A stretch of 64,000 nt of DNA from the NCBI GenBank assembly GCA_964019165.1, contig OZ025269.1, positions 19,089,687 through 19,153,686 of the forward strand, read 5' to 3'. Position 1 is the stretch's first letter. Each line of letters starts with the position of its first letter. Positions 1 to 13,700 of the stretch are shown here, piece after piece. Origin of the DNA: Mastigias papua. Lineage: Eukaryota; Cnidaria; Scyphozoa; Rhizostomeae; Mastigiidae. Made by a program: the position numbers and the translations under genes. The notes under the pieces were generated by a model, which was not told the DNA's origin, made no database searches, and was given only the letters and a program-made list of their open reading frames with translations.

Positions 1-1311
1 GTGGGTTCTGTCCTTTTGATATTTTTTCAGCTTCTTCAGTATAATTATTATGTCTGTTTGTGTAAGGTGCCTCGTCTCTTGGAAGACTTGTTCACTGTCT
101 CTCTCACATACAAACCAAAGGTCGGTTTGAGTTGTATCCTGAAATCGATCTACTTAGAACAATCGGCCAGAATATGCTGCTAGCCTCTCAACTTTAGTAA
201 TGATACCAAAAGGACAAAGGGGTTGCATGGAAGTGCACCTCGGAACAAATTTCGGAAGTACAATAGATGAAAACGTACTAATGAAAAACCTGAATGTAGT
301 CGTTTTACTACAGAGACAGGAGAGACAGTGGTACAACTATGTCTAAGAAGAGAGCAGTATGACAGTAGTAAGACATCGGTTTATAAACTAGCTAGATGCC
401 GAAAAGGCAGAGTTAATTATATTACAAGCAGTGAAAACAATTTGTCGATAGCCAAGGAAGATTTCTATCAGGTGAACAGCACATTTAGTATTTATGCGAG
501 CGTCAATGTCAGGCAAAGTAGCGTCTAACCAAAGGGAGAGAGATACAGCTTCTTTCATCGTCAACCGTAGAAGAAAATAGTTAGCAAATGTTTTGATGTA
601 TTTTAGCAACATTCTGTGCATTGGTGACATCGTGGAATGTACTACGGTGTATCGCGTATTATCACAGCTTTTCCTTGTACAATGACAGAGTTATCAGATT
701 TGAACACCTGCATAAAATATTGGCAACTGAATAGAGCAGAGTACACAGGATTTAAGGATAATGTTTGGGCGGGGACTTTAAAGCTGGTTTACTCATAATA
801 TTGTCAAAAGAGCACATCAGACGACGAAGAATATCGTAAATGAGTCCAATAACAACAAGCTAGGTGATCAGGCAGTATAAGTGGTGCAACGTAACGTAAT
901 AATCGAGGAAATCATCTTCTGCTGCTAATGTAAATAATGAACGGTAGATTCAGGGCCGTCTCCAGTGAATTTCAGCAGGGGGGTATCCCCAGTTTAGTTT
1001 GCCAATTGGAGTCAAAGTCGCAGATACATGTGGACACCAAGAAAATTTTTTTGCCGACTAAAGTACTTTTGGCTGAATAGACATCGACTTGCCAATTCAA
1101 GGTGGGGTATCAAACTCCAATTTCCTAATTTAGGGACGGCCGTGGATCCATTTGCTCTGTTGCATAATGCTACAGGAAACTGAAACAACAATCACTCAGT
1201 TTCTGTGTTAAAGCATGAGTAAGTAGAAGGGAAAGGCGAGAAAAATTTGCATACTGATGTACTACGGTCGACTGGGTACTAGGCATAGACAAATGGATAC
1301 TGGTCACTTAC
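1..1311. other. NCX intron 4 (partial), no exon seen
   Basis: Intronic sequence between exon 4 and the next exon, which lies outside the window. It holds one MITE-like stretch (951-1144). Nothing else was recognised on either strand. Confidence 0.7.
951..1144. mobile_element. MITE-like element with hAT-type ends
   Basis: The left end reads CAGGGCCGTCTCC; the right end, reverse-complemented, reads CACGGCCGTCCC. Internal GGGGTATC and TTGCCAATT words recur in both halves. hAT elements often end in CAGGGCCGTC. No clean 8-bp target duplication is visible at the chosen ends, so the borders are approximate. Confidence 0.45.
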
Positions 1312-1722
1312 CTGGCAAACTTGTACCCAAGGCAACAAAAGAAATTGCGACAACGCTGTCCGCTAGGCCAACTGTACAGCCGAAATGAGATGCCAGATCA
1401 CCTGTGATGGCGGTGAGCATACCAATGGTGAAGATAGCAACAGTAAAGCAGGCCCAGCCTCCTTGCATGTCAGTCGGTGGGACAAAGGCGAACAAAATCT
1501 TCCAGAAGAGTGTAATGTAATGCATTACGTAATCACCATATGATGGCTGGGCATCTTCTTCATCATCATCGCCGGTGGAAACAGTGACGGCCTCTTTGAA
1601 TTGTTCGCGCCATGAACTCGTTCCAAGCAGCAATGCTAGATTCGTCTTTTTCAGCATTTTGTCAATAGTATTTTTGAATTCACGACACTCTGTAATCTTC
1701 ACTTCTAGAGTTTTAATGTCTC
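1312..1722 (-). CDS. SLC8A: NCX coding exon 4: return to membrane, start of second TM block
   Basis: 411 nt between a TTTTGCAG acceptor and a GTAAGTGA donor. It encodes DIKTLEVKI, the conserved amphipathic [18 protein letters not shown] segment, an acidic run (TGDDDEED), and the membrane segments [39 protein letters not shown] and [15 protein letters not shown]. The exon ends one base into the codon that should be Asp of DTFASK. Confidence 0.92.
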
Positions 1723-4700
1723 CTGCAAAACACATGGCAATTCACCACGTATTATATACTTCCACTACGGATATGGAGCGTGTAATCGAAACAGATTTTA
1801 GATGCCTATTCTCATTTTATCTACGCCCAGATAATATTCGAACCTTCTCTAGGATCAGAATAAATAGGGACGTGAAGCATGTGGAAGTACCCTGGGTATC
1901 AATATAGACTCTAGAAGGATGGGTGTAATGAACAGAGTGCAGTAAAATCTAGCACATATGAACTTTAATTTGTTAACAAACTAAAGCCTAAAATTGTATA
2001 TTTTAATTTTAAGTAATCAAGACCTTTTCGGTCCGATATTCTAACCAGTTTCTAATAAATGGTTTCGTTCCTTAACCATTGAGAAACAAATTCAGCCCGT
2101 TTGACAATTAGCCTCTTTCGTAAACGCCCCAAAACACTGCATGCACAAATATGATTGGAACTGTCTGCAATAGAAAGATTAATTTTAAGAGCCTGCGTCT
2201 TGATTAAGCATGGGAAGATGAACAGGCTCATATCAAAATTATAGGACCTTGTGTGGGGGCCTTTACAGTATGCTATCCTAAGGAAACTTAAGATGCTTTA
2301 TGTGAAATAACAAGGTACAATATATAAATGTATATTAATCCTTTTATGTTATACCTAGTGTAGGCTTTCCAGCTTCAATAATCTTCTTCATTTCAACATC
2401 TTTCACTTCTCTTAAGTCTGGAATGTGAGCTTGTGATTCGGCATGGGCCAGTTTCGGCTCAGAAATCACAACCATGAAAGATTTCTTCTTCTCATATTCT
2501 TCTCTGTCGATGATCGGAATATCAATGGTCTTGCTAGAAAGCAAAGTTATGGTTTGTCAATATCTGAATATGTCCCATGTGTCATAGATGGGGCAATAAC
2601 TCAAGGATGTCTAAGGAAATAGATCAGTGATAAACCAACAAAGCTGCATTTAAAAGAGGGTGTGCATGAGTGCTCTTTGACATAATAGTGTTTTAGAGAG
2701 AGAGACCTAAATTCACTTATCTCAAACTACGAGAGGCCATGATAATAGACAAATTACTGGTATAGCATCGGAACCATGAGGAGAGTTAGAATGATAATAT
2801 AGTGATAATAATAAAGAATTTATTTAAAGCTAGATATATATGCATAGTTTATTCGTATTAGAGACTAATCCAATTTGGCATCTCTCGCTTAAAATGCAAG
2901 TTGGCAGCAACTGACGAGGATCGAACGGTCGAAACATGTTTTGATGTACCCGTGTTTCGTGTGTTGACAGAGTATAGCACTTTAAGTGTCACTTATAGAT
3001 CATGTCTCACGATCATGATGCACCGTTTCGCTGAAAGGGCATTGGGTATAAAGAAGATGAAAAATCTCACCAAGTTTTACATTGATTAAGGAAAGAATCA
3101 AAGGACGCTGCGGTAAACTGAGACCGTGGTGAAGAAGACAAGAAGGCAACATGCATGTGCAGTAGCTGATAAGGAAGGGAGATGTGGCATGTGGTAAACT
3201 TGTGAAAAGAAGACGACTTCCATGATGTAAAGAGTAAACAACTGAGGAAAAATAGCTAAAGGAAACATGGCAGGATGGAAAGAGAGACTGTACTGCATTC
3301 TCTAGGCCTGAAAAGCTCAGTTCATTCCATTCTTGATAACTCTTTGGTTGTAATGGCTTAGTTTTATAATCTCGTTTTAGCTAACTGCTAGACAACGTAT
3401 TGGGCACAACATTGCTCTTTTTCTTATGTAGTTTAATAACACTACTCCATTAGTACAAACAAAAGTGAATGGCACTGTTATTTGAACAGGAAGACTTTCT
3501 GGGTGCTTAATTCCAATCCTATATCGATCACTCAAATAGCCAAAGACTGAGCTGGTTCTTAATAGGGTGAATTCAATTTGCTAAAGAAATTTACTGCAGC
3601 TACTGATGAGTAATGGCCGTTAATCTCTTTATAACGGCTGTAGGTATTGGTAAGCTACAGATCTCATAAAGTCAGCAAGATGTCCTATATGTTCTAAAGA
3701 GGGTCAATTGACTCGAGGAGCAAATTGCATCGGAAATCTCTAGTTATTCATGCCATAAAAACAATATCCTTATTTACTGGTGATGAACCAACTATTCATA
3801 ACTAGCCGAAAATATGAATTAGGAAGATTTGAATAGAAAAAGCAATGGAATTTGCCACAGCGGCTGTCTGAAACAAAATGCTTGCCAGTAGCTTCAGGTA
3901 GTTGAATATCTACCGGCTGTTCTCTTTACCATTCATTTCATCAACCCAATACACATTCAATTTAAAGAGATTGGATGTCAAGCACTGAAAATATTCGACG
4001 ATTTTCTTCCTATTAACCGCAAGGCATACGTAATTCTCAAATTATTTAAAGACCATATTTACCAATGTCTCCAAAGTTTTTCGTACTTCTTTGGTAGGTA
4101 AATGTAGGTAGTCTCCAATAATTCAATTCTCAAAATGGTTGCTGCCGATATCTTTTCAAATATCTAGTTACTGGCTGGCGATCACCTGGTTCAAATTATA
4201 ACTGCAGGCGACGGCAAGGACCGCCGGCGTTTCGTAATGCGTGCATTAGGGGTAACCCCTATCAAGGAGGACTAAGAAAGTAACCCTATTACGTACTTTA
4301 ATGCCTAAGAAGGAAATTATACCAATTCAATTAAGTGCTTGGTGCATTCGCTAACTTGGTGCAGCTGAAAGAAAAACGATGAATTCCCAGTCATATAAAA
4401 GGGTTTGAAAACAAGGCGTTGGGGGCAATTGAGCTCATGTAAGTAAAGCCAGATGGCTGTAAGTGTCAAATGGCCGCTGATATGAGCAAATCAAATTTTG
4501 CAGTTGATTCAGATTGCTAAAAAGACTGTAAGCACGCTTTAATTAAGTTCATACGATGTAATCTTTCTTCAGGAACACATGTAATAGGTCTAATAGGCGT
4601 AAAGCCAGTCTGTGATTACAACTTGAATGATATATTGCTGGACAGAAATCGTGATAAAGAAGATTTGCGAAATGGCATATATATCACTGCTATGGTGTCT

Positions 4701-7700
4701 GTCTCTCTTCCAACAGCTAGGCACCAGGAATTTCGACATCCAGAATTGAAACACAAAGCTACTTATGGAGAAAGCATTTAAAGCTTAAAGTTGGGGCTAG
4801 GAGTGCTGATGGAGATAATAACGAAGGGTATATACATAGATGATGAATCGGGGTCATCATAAGAATTATCGTTTCACTTCACTTGCTGGTTGTTTCGCGT
4901 GTAGATTGTGACCCTAATCATAGTCAAGGTTAGCGTCGTATATGTCAAACCAGAATAGGCTTCGGTTGGATTTGCGTCAAGTGAAATCCGCTTGCTGCTT
5001 AATCAACTTTAATACTACGAAAATCCATGTTTAGCCGTCATCTTCATGGGCTTCATCTGAATATGCTAATCTAAAGCGAATCCATTAAAGCTCTTGTTGC
5101 ATTGTTTATCTCAATAGGGGTTTATATAAGCTCGAGTTTTGCAAATGTATCGTTGACGAGCACTGACGTCATGGAGTATTAGCCCAGCCTCAACATCAAG
5201 TGGGAACATAGGAGTAACTGTGTATCTTCAGGGCAAGACCAGGGGAATGAAGTGAGGATAATGGGTTCGAACAGAACTAGAACAAGATTTCTTTGACATT
5301 AGGCCTGTCGCAAATTAGGGCCAATGAAAGTGAAGTAAGTCACATTTTGAATTATTTTGTTAATCCCGTAACTCTGAGAAAAATAATTAGAAACAATGAT
5401 TTTCTAGGTGAATGATATGGTCATCAGAGAGAAAATGGAAGAAATCTGTATGGATCCCCTGGGTCTTTGCGCAGGAGCAAAGCTCTCGTGTCAAGTAAAA
5501 GCAGCCCGTAGCCTGGATGGCAGAGGCTCCTCTGGAGTTCCCAAATGCAACTCAGTGTCCCACATAACAATGGAGCATTCGATCTCGTTTTGCATCATTT
5601 TACAACGAACGTTTGTCAGAATTTAACCCAGTTTAAGTAATTAAATGCATGTTGAACACCACTGGGGGCTATCAGGCCTGCCTAGCTGATTGATGCTCGC
5701 AACGCTCAGATTATAATCTGTGCCCCCTAACAAAATCACGCTGGCTGTGTACCTGAGCTGAGGACTAGCTGGAAAATTTTGCTATAAGAACAGCCTGTTT
5801 TCTATTGTTCACAAAAATCAGGGCTACCAGCCACCAGAGCTATTCACTTGATACGCGGATCCAAGCTACAAAGCGGTGATTTTATTACCATTGAGATGGG
5901 CTTAAAGATGGTTGGCTTTTCAGCGTGGAACCAGGCAACTTAGAACTACTATAAATCTGATGGATTACAATACATTGACTGAAATGTGAATATGAAATTA
6001 AAGGAGATCTCTTTACCAGCTGGAGCTTCTCTCAGACATCAAAAGATTATGAAGATATGTGAAGCAATTGCATATCCAACGAGATATAACAAAGTGGGAG
6101 TGAAGTGTATATCGGAATAGAGGCTATTTGCTTCGCACAAGAACCAAATGTATGTGAATCATAAAACAGCATAAAGCATTGAGTAAATCTTAATATTTTA
6201 CTGGAATGCTTTCGCAATCTCAGGTAGCAGAATGTATGCAAATCTTACGCCAATCTCGACACAACACTTAGCATTTACATCGAGGCTACGCATCCAATAA
6301 GAAACGGGAATGTAATATCTATTGCTTTATCACTATTATTATTTGTTTGTACATGGCACTGTGAAGGAGCTGTGGCTGCTGTTGTTTTATATATAATGAT
6401 ATACTGAGTTAAGAGCTAGAGAGAATGTACGAGGAGTTAGCTAGATACAATTCAAACTGAGTCGTCCCTACCGTTGACTGCACTTTCGAGAATTAACAGG
6501 GAAAAGGTGGATGTAATGTTTCACGTGATTGCAACTGAAACCCCATCCTAAGTTACTTATAAGATGTGTGATTTTGGAGCTGTGTTTTGGAGAGTATAAC
6601 ATGGTACATTACATAACAAGGAATAGCCTCGTGTTGATTATCTTCATGGGGGGCTTTTTCCAATCGATGCAGCTGAAATAGAATGCACTCTGTCTATTCT
6701 ATGCTGCAATGGAGATGTCCCAGAAGTGAAACAGCAGATTGTCTGATCTTGCAGAGGCTTTTTATAAAATACGACAAGATTGACACTGAGAATACAGCGT
6801 AGATTTGAATTCAAATCCATATTTGAGAAGTGTACAGCTTAAGTAACCAAAGTACTGCAATGAATGCTAAATAACTGCTCTTTGAAATAAAAGATGTTTG
6901 CATTTGTTTTCATCTTGAAATTTTCACACAAGCTGGGACATGATATGTTGCAAAGATTCAGTATAATCAACAAATACCTGAAGGGGAAATTAGGGCTAAA
7001 CCAGAAATCGAGTCTGCATTAGCTTTTCCTTAACTTTAACGTTAACACTGAGCATCTCACTGAGCATTTTGTTGCTTATGGTACAATACCATCTGTTTTA
7101 TTGCAAAATGTCATACATGGATATAACCGTAATTCTAAACCACATTGCCATTACGAAACCAACTGACTTGGAATACGCCCAGTTTAGGCCAATGGAGGCC
7201 ATAGCTCTCTAGCTTCAGTAATGCTTGAAAGATTGCCCTGTTCATGTGAAAACGAATTTCAGAGAAACACGTACCGTTACCGACTTTAAAAGTTCTATAA
7301 ATATCAACATGAAATGATAGTAAAAACATTAATGAAAATAAATACAGTGAACAGTTTGGTAAGATTTAGAATAAAATCTTTCCATATGTCTAGCATCATA
7401 AAAACAAAGGACGGTATATTATGTTACATTATATCATGAAAATGAAGACATTCATAATGGGTAATTTATTTCTAGGGCTCAGGGACGCACATCACATTAG
7501 ACATCCTATTTATAAGAAGATTTTTTGTTCAGTGCTGGACTTTTCTTACGTTTTTCGTGATTTCAATACTAAAACTCTCTTAAGACTATGTTAGCACGAA
7601 TGTGTGAGAGTTTGTACCATTACGATGCTAAACAGGCAGACAGGCATCACACAAGCAAAGCACTGGAATACTTTGATAAACAGAGGATACTGTACCTATG

Positions 7701-10700
7701 CAAATTACGTAAATTGGTGGGTTTGTGTGAAAATTAGAATTTTTAAAATGCATACAAACTCATAGACTTTCTTAGGTCTCTGAAATTTAGTAATGAACAA
7801 TGAATTGTCCTAACCTTTGAGCAGTGGAATACCACTTTCTCTTAAAGAACTTTCATATGTAAAAATATGTATGTCGTATCATATAGGTTTGAATGAATGT
7901 TTAGGAAAAGGAAGGATAAAAGAGAAGTCTACCAAAGGAAATCCCTTAACAAGAGTTATTCCAGTCAGAGAGCACGACAGTTATACTGTTTCTTTCTATC
8001 AATGCTTTCAATTCTTGTATCCTTACATTAAAACATCATAACATCAATAGCATTCGGTTATTTAGAAGAATGACCTCAAAAACTAAGCAAAATAGCTTTG
8101 AAGGTCCTCTTACGTATATAATCTGAAATCAGGTATTCACCGAATCGACAACAGCTTCATTTTTGCATTTGGGACTTCAAAACAGAGCTAGGAGTAAAAT
8201 GATTGGAGAGTTATCAAGCAGATGTTCGGCAATGTTGTTGGCCAGCAGGTATTTGCATCTTTCAGACTAATTTCGGACATCATCAAAGAGGCTATTCGCC
8301 ATCATGTCTTCGCATGCATGATTATGGTCGGTGAAATAAAGACTAAAATATAAGCTGTATTGATTAAACTTAAAAGAAATGTCGTAAATCGAATAATATA
8401 TCCTTAGCTGAAGAGATTATCTTGGCAAATATATACATTGAGATTAAGTTGGATTGTTTGAAGCAGTATTCTCAAACCCTTTTGTTTAGACTGGAAGCTG
8501 TCATTCCTTATGACATTAAATTAATAAGTGTTTGTACATTTGGAATTGGCAACAAAAAAATCTGCGTAAAGAGAACGTGGCGTGGAGAAACATTTTATTG
8601 CAACACGACGCTCAAAACTGAAATGTGCCGGGCAATGTAACATTTCATCGTTTACTCTATAACATGACTGTTTGTCGCTGAGATGATGAGAGATCAAACA
8701 GTTTAAAGATATTTGGCTAACAGTCAAATATTCCCTACACAACGTTGTCAAACAAAGAAAAATTTCTTTGTGATAGTCAAGTCAGTTGTAAACAGTTTTA
8801 AAACCAGGCCTTTCCGCTAACAAGCCTCGAGCAACTTACAGTAGCAAATTGCTATGTAAATCATTACTTAAGATTACAGCCAAAAACTTGACGCCATGTT
8901 AGTAGTTGCAAGGCTCTCAGCTGCTCCCTACATTTTCTCAACAGCCATTCTCCATGACAATAAAACTCGATTCATTCCACGATTGAAGAATAAATCATCA
9001 CTCTGTTTTTTTTGCCTAAATTAGGCCAAGCTTTGAAATTAAGCTAAGACTCGTTGCACATATTAGAAGAGGACATCGATCGGCATTGTGCTACAAAGCT
9101 AAGTTTTTCATACAACAATTGACGGAAATTTTGAAAATTTTGAAGACCACAAAAAATTGCTCACATCTCTTTACAGAAAGCGCCTCAAGAATATATCAAT
9201 TTAAAAATAAACCGAAAAACTTCATTCACAACAAACAAGAAACTATGGCATAATTTTGAAGAAATGTGGCGCTAAAAACGCTTCATTCATGAGTGATCCC
9301 TGTCTCATTTCTTCGCCATACTCGTTATCTTGTACGCTGCCGTCTATCTATCTTTTAGTTCGTCTTAAATATTCTAATCATTTATAAAAGAATCATAGCC
9401 CAAATAATCAACTAAATGCGTGTGTTCCTAATTCTAAATATCACACCATAGTGCAAGTGATAAACCGCCAAGTTAACTATCAGGCCAAATATGCCGGTTC
9501 TGGAGGGTCTGCTGACCTGTTGAGCAGGAAGCATGACCTAAAATAAGATTCAAATAAAAACTCATGTCCACTTTTATCTATTGTACTGTTTCGATCATTT
9601 CTGTTTGTCCAAGAAGGATTTTCGAAGCTCGAAGATATGCCCAATTGAATAACCCATATTTTTTCCCAGTTAAAGATTGAACACATTGCCTGACTAAGAG
9701 GGACATATACTTACGATCACGTACTATACCGAAACGATTTTTTAATTTTAAGAACAAAATCCCAAGTGAACTCGCAACAGTTAATAATGCACCTCTTTCT
9801 GGCACGGGTAAAGTCATATTCCTTCCACAACTATTATCAAAACAACATTGGCCAGTGACCCAACGTAACTGGAAGCTTCGAATCTTTCACTTCCATCAAT
9901 ATATTTATGTCACTCCCATAAATTCAATTTCTTCAGATGACGTGTCCAATGACTCATTTGAATTTCGTATTTCTTGACCCGGCAAAAACAAAGACAAAAA
10001 TAAAGTGCAATGCCAGATTTCATTCATTGTTATCTGTCACAGCTGTCTACTGATTTGAGCAGATACCAAAATTAAACCCATTCTTCCAGCAAAGACATCT
10101 ATCTAAAGAAATCTTGTTTCCACTGCTATGTTACTTTGAAATGAGGCAGCGGCATCTTATAAGCCCATCTTTTGGGTCTAAAAACTTCTCTTCTCGCTTA
10201 ATTGAATGATACAAAAAAGCAGCTATTTGCATTGCCAGTTTGGGAAACAATTTTTCATCTTTATTTAAAACAGAATTCCTTAAAGCAGATTGTTTTAAAG
10301 AAAGCAAGAATCCTCTAAAGTTTTTACACTGAAATGGGTTTAAAAAGAATTCCACTGTTCTTCGAAAGCTTATGATGAATGCGAAAATAGTTGCCTTTGA
10401 ACTGTTTGTTTTCTACAGAATCGGCGTGGCCGTGTTCCCAATAGATTTTGCGATGATGCAACTAGATTTGATTCTCTGTCAATAACCACTGCAGAAATAT
10501 CGGCTAGAGAAGTAGCAAAGTGTTGTGCTCGGTACAATGAGAATACAGTGCTGAACACAATGGCGAACACAATTCATTTGATGAAGTATTTACGATAACG
10601 TTATTAAAAGTTTGGGAGATCGTCTGATGAAATTTGTGACTAGCATGAGACACTTGAGTGATATTCACGCCATAATATGCTAGATAGTCAAAACAGCAAG

Positions 10701-13700
10701 GCAATATTTCATCACCTGAAATGTCTATGTCACTTAGAGTCTCTAGTAAATCGTTGAAAAGAATTGACTTTCGGGTATTCTCTTCACATTGAATCAACCG
10801 GACGACTCACAACGGGGTTCAACATTCGTACTAAGACATGATTCATTCTGTTTTCCAGAACCAGACTATCCAAGCCTCAGAATTTGATAACTGGGTATAG
10901 CTACATAAAGCTACTTGGGATATAGCTAGCAAGGAAAGAAAATTGCAGAAGAGTTCGCCAAATCTAATCGCTAGACTGAGGCAATCAGTTTTTGAAGGAA
11001 ATGATTGAAACAAGAAGACAGACTGATGTCTGAACATTACGTATTAGCGCATCAAGCTGCAGAATACCTAAAGATCAACCGTCTGAATCCCATTTTACAG
11101 TTTACTAAAAAGGTTCTCTTTCCTGAAAAGCGTTCATCGTTGATATCATTCCAGTACTTGCTAGCTGTCCTTGAGAGACTTCATTACTCCACAATTTAGC
11201 AGGTACTAATTACTACTTCATAAGCAGGTGTTCAAGCCAGACGTGTACACCATTGTCAACAATGCATATTTAGGTCTATGAGAAGCCGCAAGACATCTTT
11301 AGAATGCCATGGGAGTTACCCTGACACGACCTACAATACAGCACGGGCCACTGGCATATATCATGTTCTAGGATGAGCAGTGCGCATTGCTTATTCAGGC
11401 ATCCTCTCAGTTTTGCCAGTCTTTTCATTTTGTGAGCAAAGCCCAACAAATTTGCTGAGCCATTCCCGATAAGGTTGGGCGTATCCTATGCATGATAGTT
11501 AGACTCGAGCCAGCTTCATTCTGCAATTATTCCGGATCGAGACTACTTATGCCTTTCAACACGCCAGAAACCTTTTTTTTAGATTAAATATCATCCACCA
11601 TTCCAATGTGATTCCCTAGTCCATTAACCTATCAGTGCTGTTTGTGTACTCTCATGAGCATATTCCAACCGAGAAAGCATCGTGTGACGAGCCATTCATG
11701 GCGGAAAAAGGGCTTTTGAATGGCCCAGGATTTCTGGCCAGCTTAAATATCGGGCAATTAAGGAAGAAGAGATTACGTTGAACATCAAATGGTGATTAAG
11801 TTTGCCATCGAAGATGATCCCTAATGATGATGGCGTTGAATTAAACCATAATGAAGAAAGGTTGTAGAGCAACTGAATGATATATCAGCAAAGAAAAATA
11901 AAGGAATTTAAAGCACTCCTGTCAACAGAAGGGGCAATGAACTTGTTCGCACTACGGGCAGAGAAATAATGTTACGGAGTAATATGCATAATCATGTGAC
12001 GCTCAAGCACAGGTGAAAGGGAAATGCTGCCGTGTAGATTATTCGCGTAAGACTTGCGATTAATTCTGCTTATATTGCACATGTTATCAGGCTTGTGGAT
12101 TGGTTGGTTACGACTTGACATGTAGAGTCTGGGAGCCACCTTGGTTTGTGAAAACGAGTTAAGATCTATTGAGAGGCTGGTCTGCAGGGAATGTCATGAA
12201 AGCATTTATATATGTCATACTTATTCTGGAATCGTTACATTGGCCCCCTGTTTCATCAACAATGGATTTCAAGATTACCCTTCATACATATTTTTGAATG
12301 GACTAGCTCAACAGTATTAAGCAAATCTCCCTGTACCATATGTCAGTTCAAGATAACTGAGGCCTTCCAACAAATCTATGCTGAAAGTGCAAAGAACAAA
12401 GACAAAAGCCTTTGGAACAAGGACGTTCACGTATGCAGCATCAACAGTATGGAATGCAGTGCCAGAAAATACAAAGAAAAGCAAGAACGATGAATCCTTT
12501 AAAAGTTCCTTAAGTCAGGATAACATATGAAAGATGAGATTTTGGATTGTATTACTTTTTCAAAGTAAATATATTCTAATGTACTGTTATATGAACATGT
12601 AACATTTGGTTTTAGGAAATTAAATCTTTGTTCCTAGTTTAGCTTTAGTTTTTTAAATTAGTACATTGTTGTTATGTGCAACTGAGTACTTAAGTATGGG
12701 GGTACTATGTAACGTTATTATCTTATTACCTCTGAGTTTTTGCCTAGAAACAAGTCTTCAGCTATCGAGGTAAGCTCAGAAAAATGCTTGCGAATTTCAG
12801 GTTTTTGTAAAAAAACTCCTCTGAAACAATAAAGTACATACACAACGATATTCTTACCTTGTTTCTTCATCTCTAAATTCAATTTCTCCAACGACATCTT
12901 CATAGTCCTCTCCACCACCTTTAGCTGTTCCTTCGACAGTATGATAAGGAATTCTTACGACTGACCTAGCACCAAGCAGCCGGATCACTTTGATGGATAC
13001 AGTGCCACATGTTTCCATAACTTCTGTGTTTTCTTGTTCAAAGGTGAACACACCGGGATAATCGTCATCCAGGATCGTGATGACTGCAGTGTCTGGGTCA
13101 CCAATTGTAGCTTCAGAACTCTCTCTCTCCACTCCGTCATCACCAAGTACACGAATACCCGTCAGTTTTACGAAAAAATGCTCGTCCAACTCGAAAATGT
13201 CATCATCAACCTAAAAAAGATGAGTTCTTCTTTAGAAATGTAAATAGACTGTAAATATATCAATAGATCTATTGACATACTGCAAGTTTACGATAAGATT
13301 AGAAGATTATTTGTAACTTTACACAACATCTCACTTCATTGTGTAACTACCCATTACATGGCATAATATCAACGTTAATGCTTTAATTAGCTTTACAATT
13401 ACATATCGGTCTTCTGTATGATGGAAAAGTATTCTTTCCCCAAACTCAAATTCCGCTAAAGACTTCCTAAGTGCTAACAACTAATCATTTGAAACTTTGA
13501 TGAATTCAACCACAGCTGCGCGATAGCAGAGTAGGCTTTGAAGATAAATTGCTTAAAAATGTGAGTATGCATAGCAAATTGTAGGATCAATTAGCGCCGG
13601 GAAACGATCTTACACTTGTAATAGAATTCTACTTATGAATGGAGCATAGAAATCCATATCACCTGTGCAGCTTAGTAATCTGAATTAAGCTAATTTCTAT

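Noticed and set aside
4176..4265. GGTTCAAAT word near 4190 as a tRNA or SINE B box
   Set aside because: No A box at the proper distance and no cloverleaf could be drawn.
9805..9830. AAGGAATATGACTT on the minus strand as a possible missing exon (KEYD)
   Set aside because: The following residues do not match alpha-SNAP, the site is inside NCX, and the real exon was found elsewhere.
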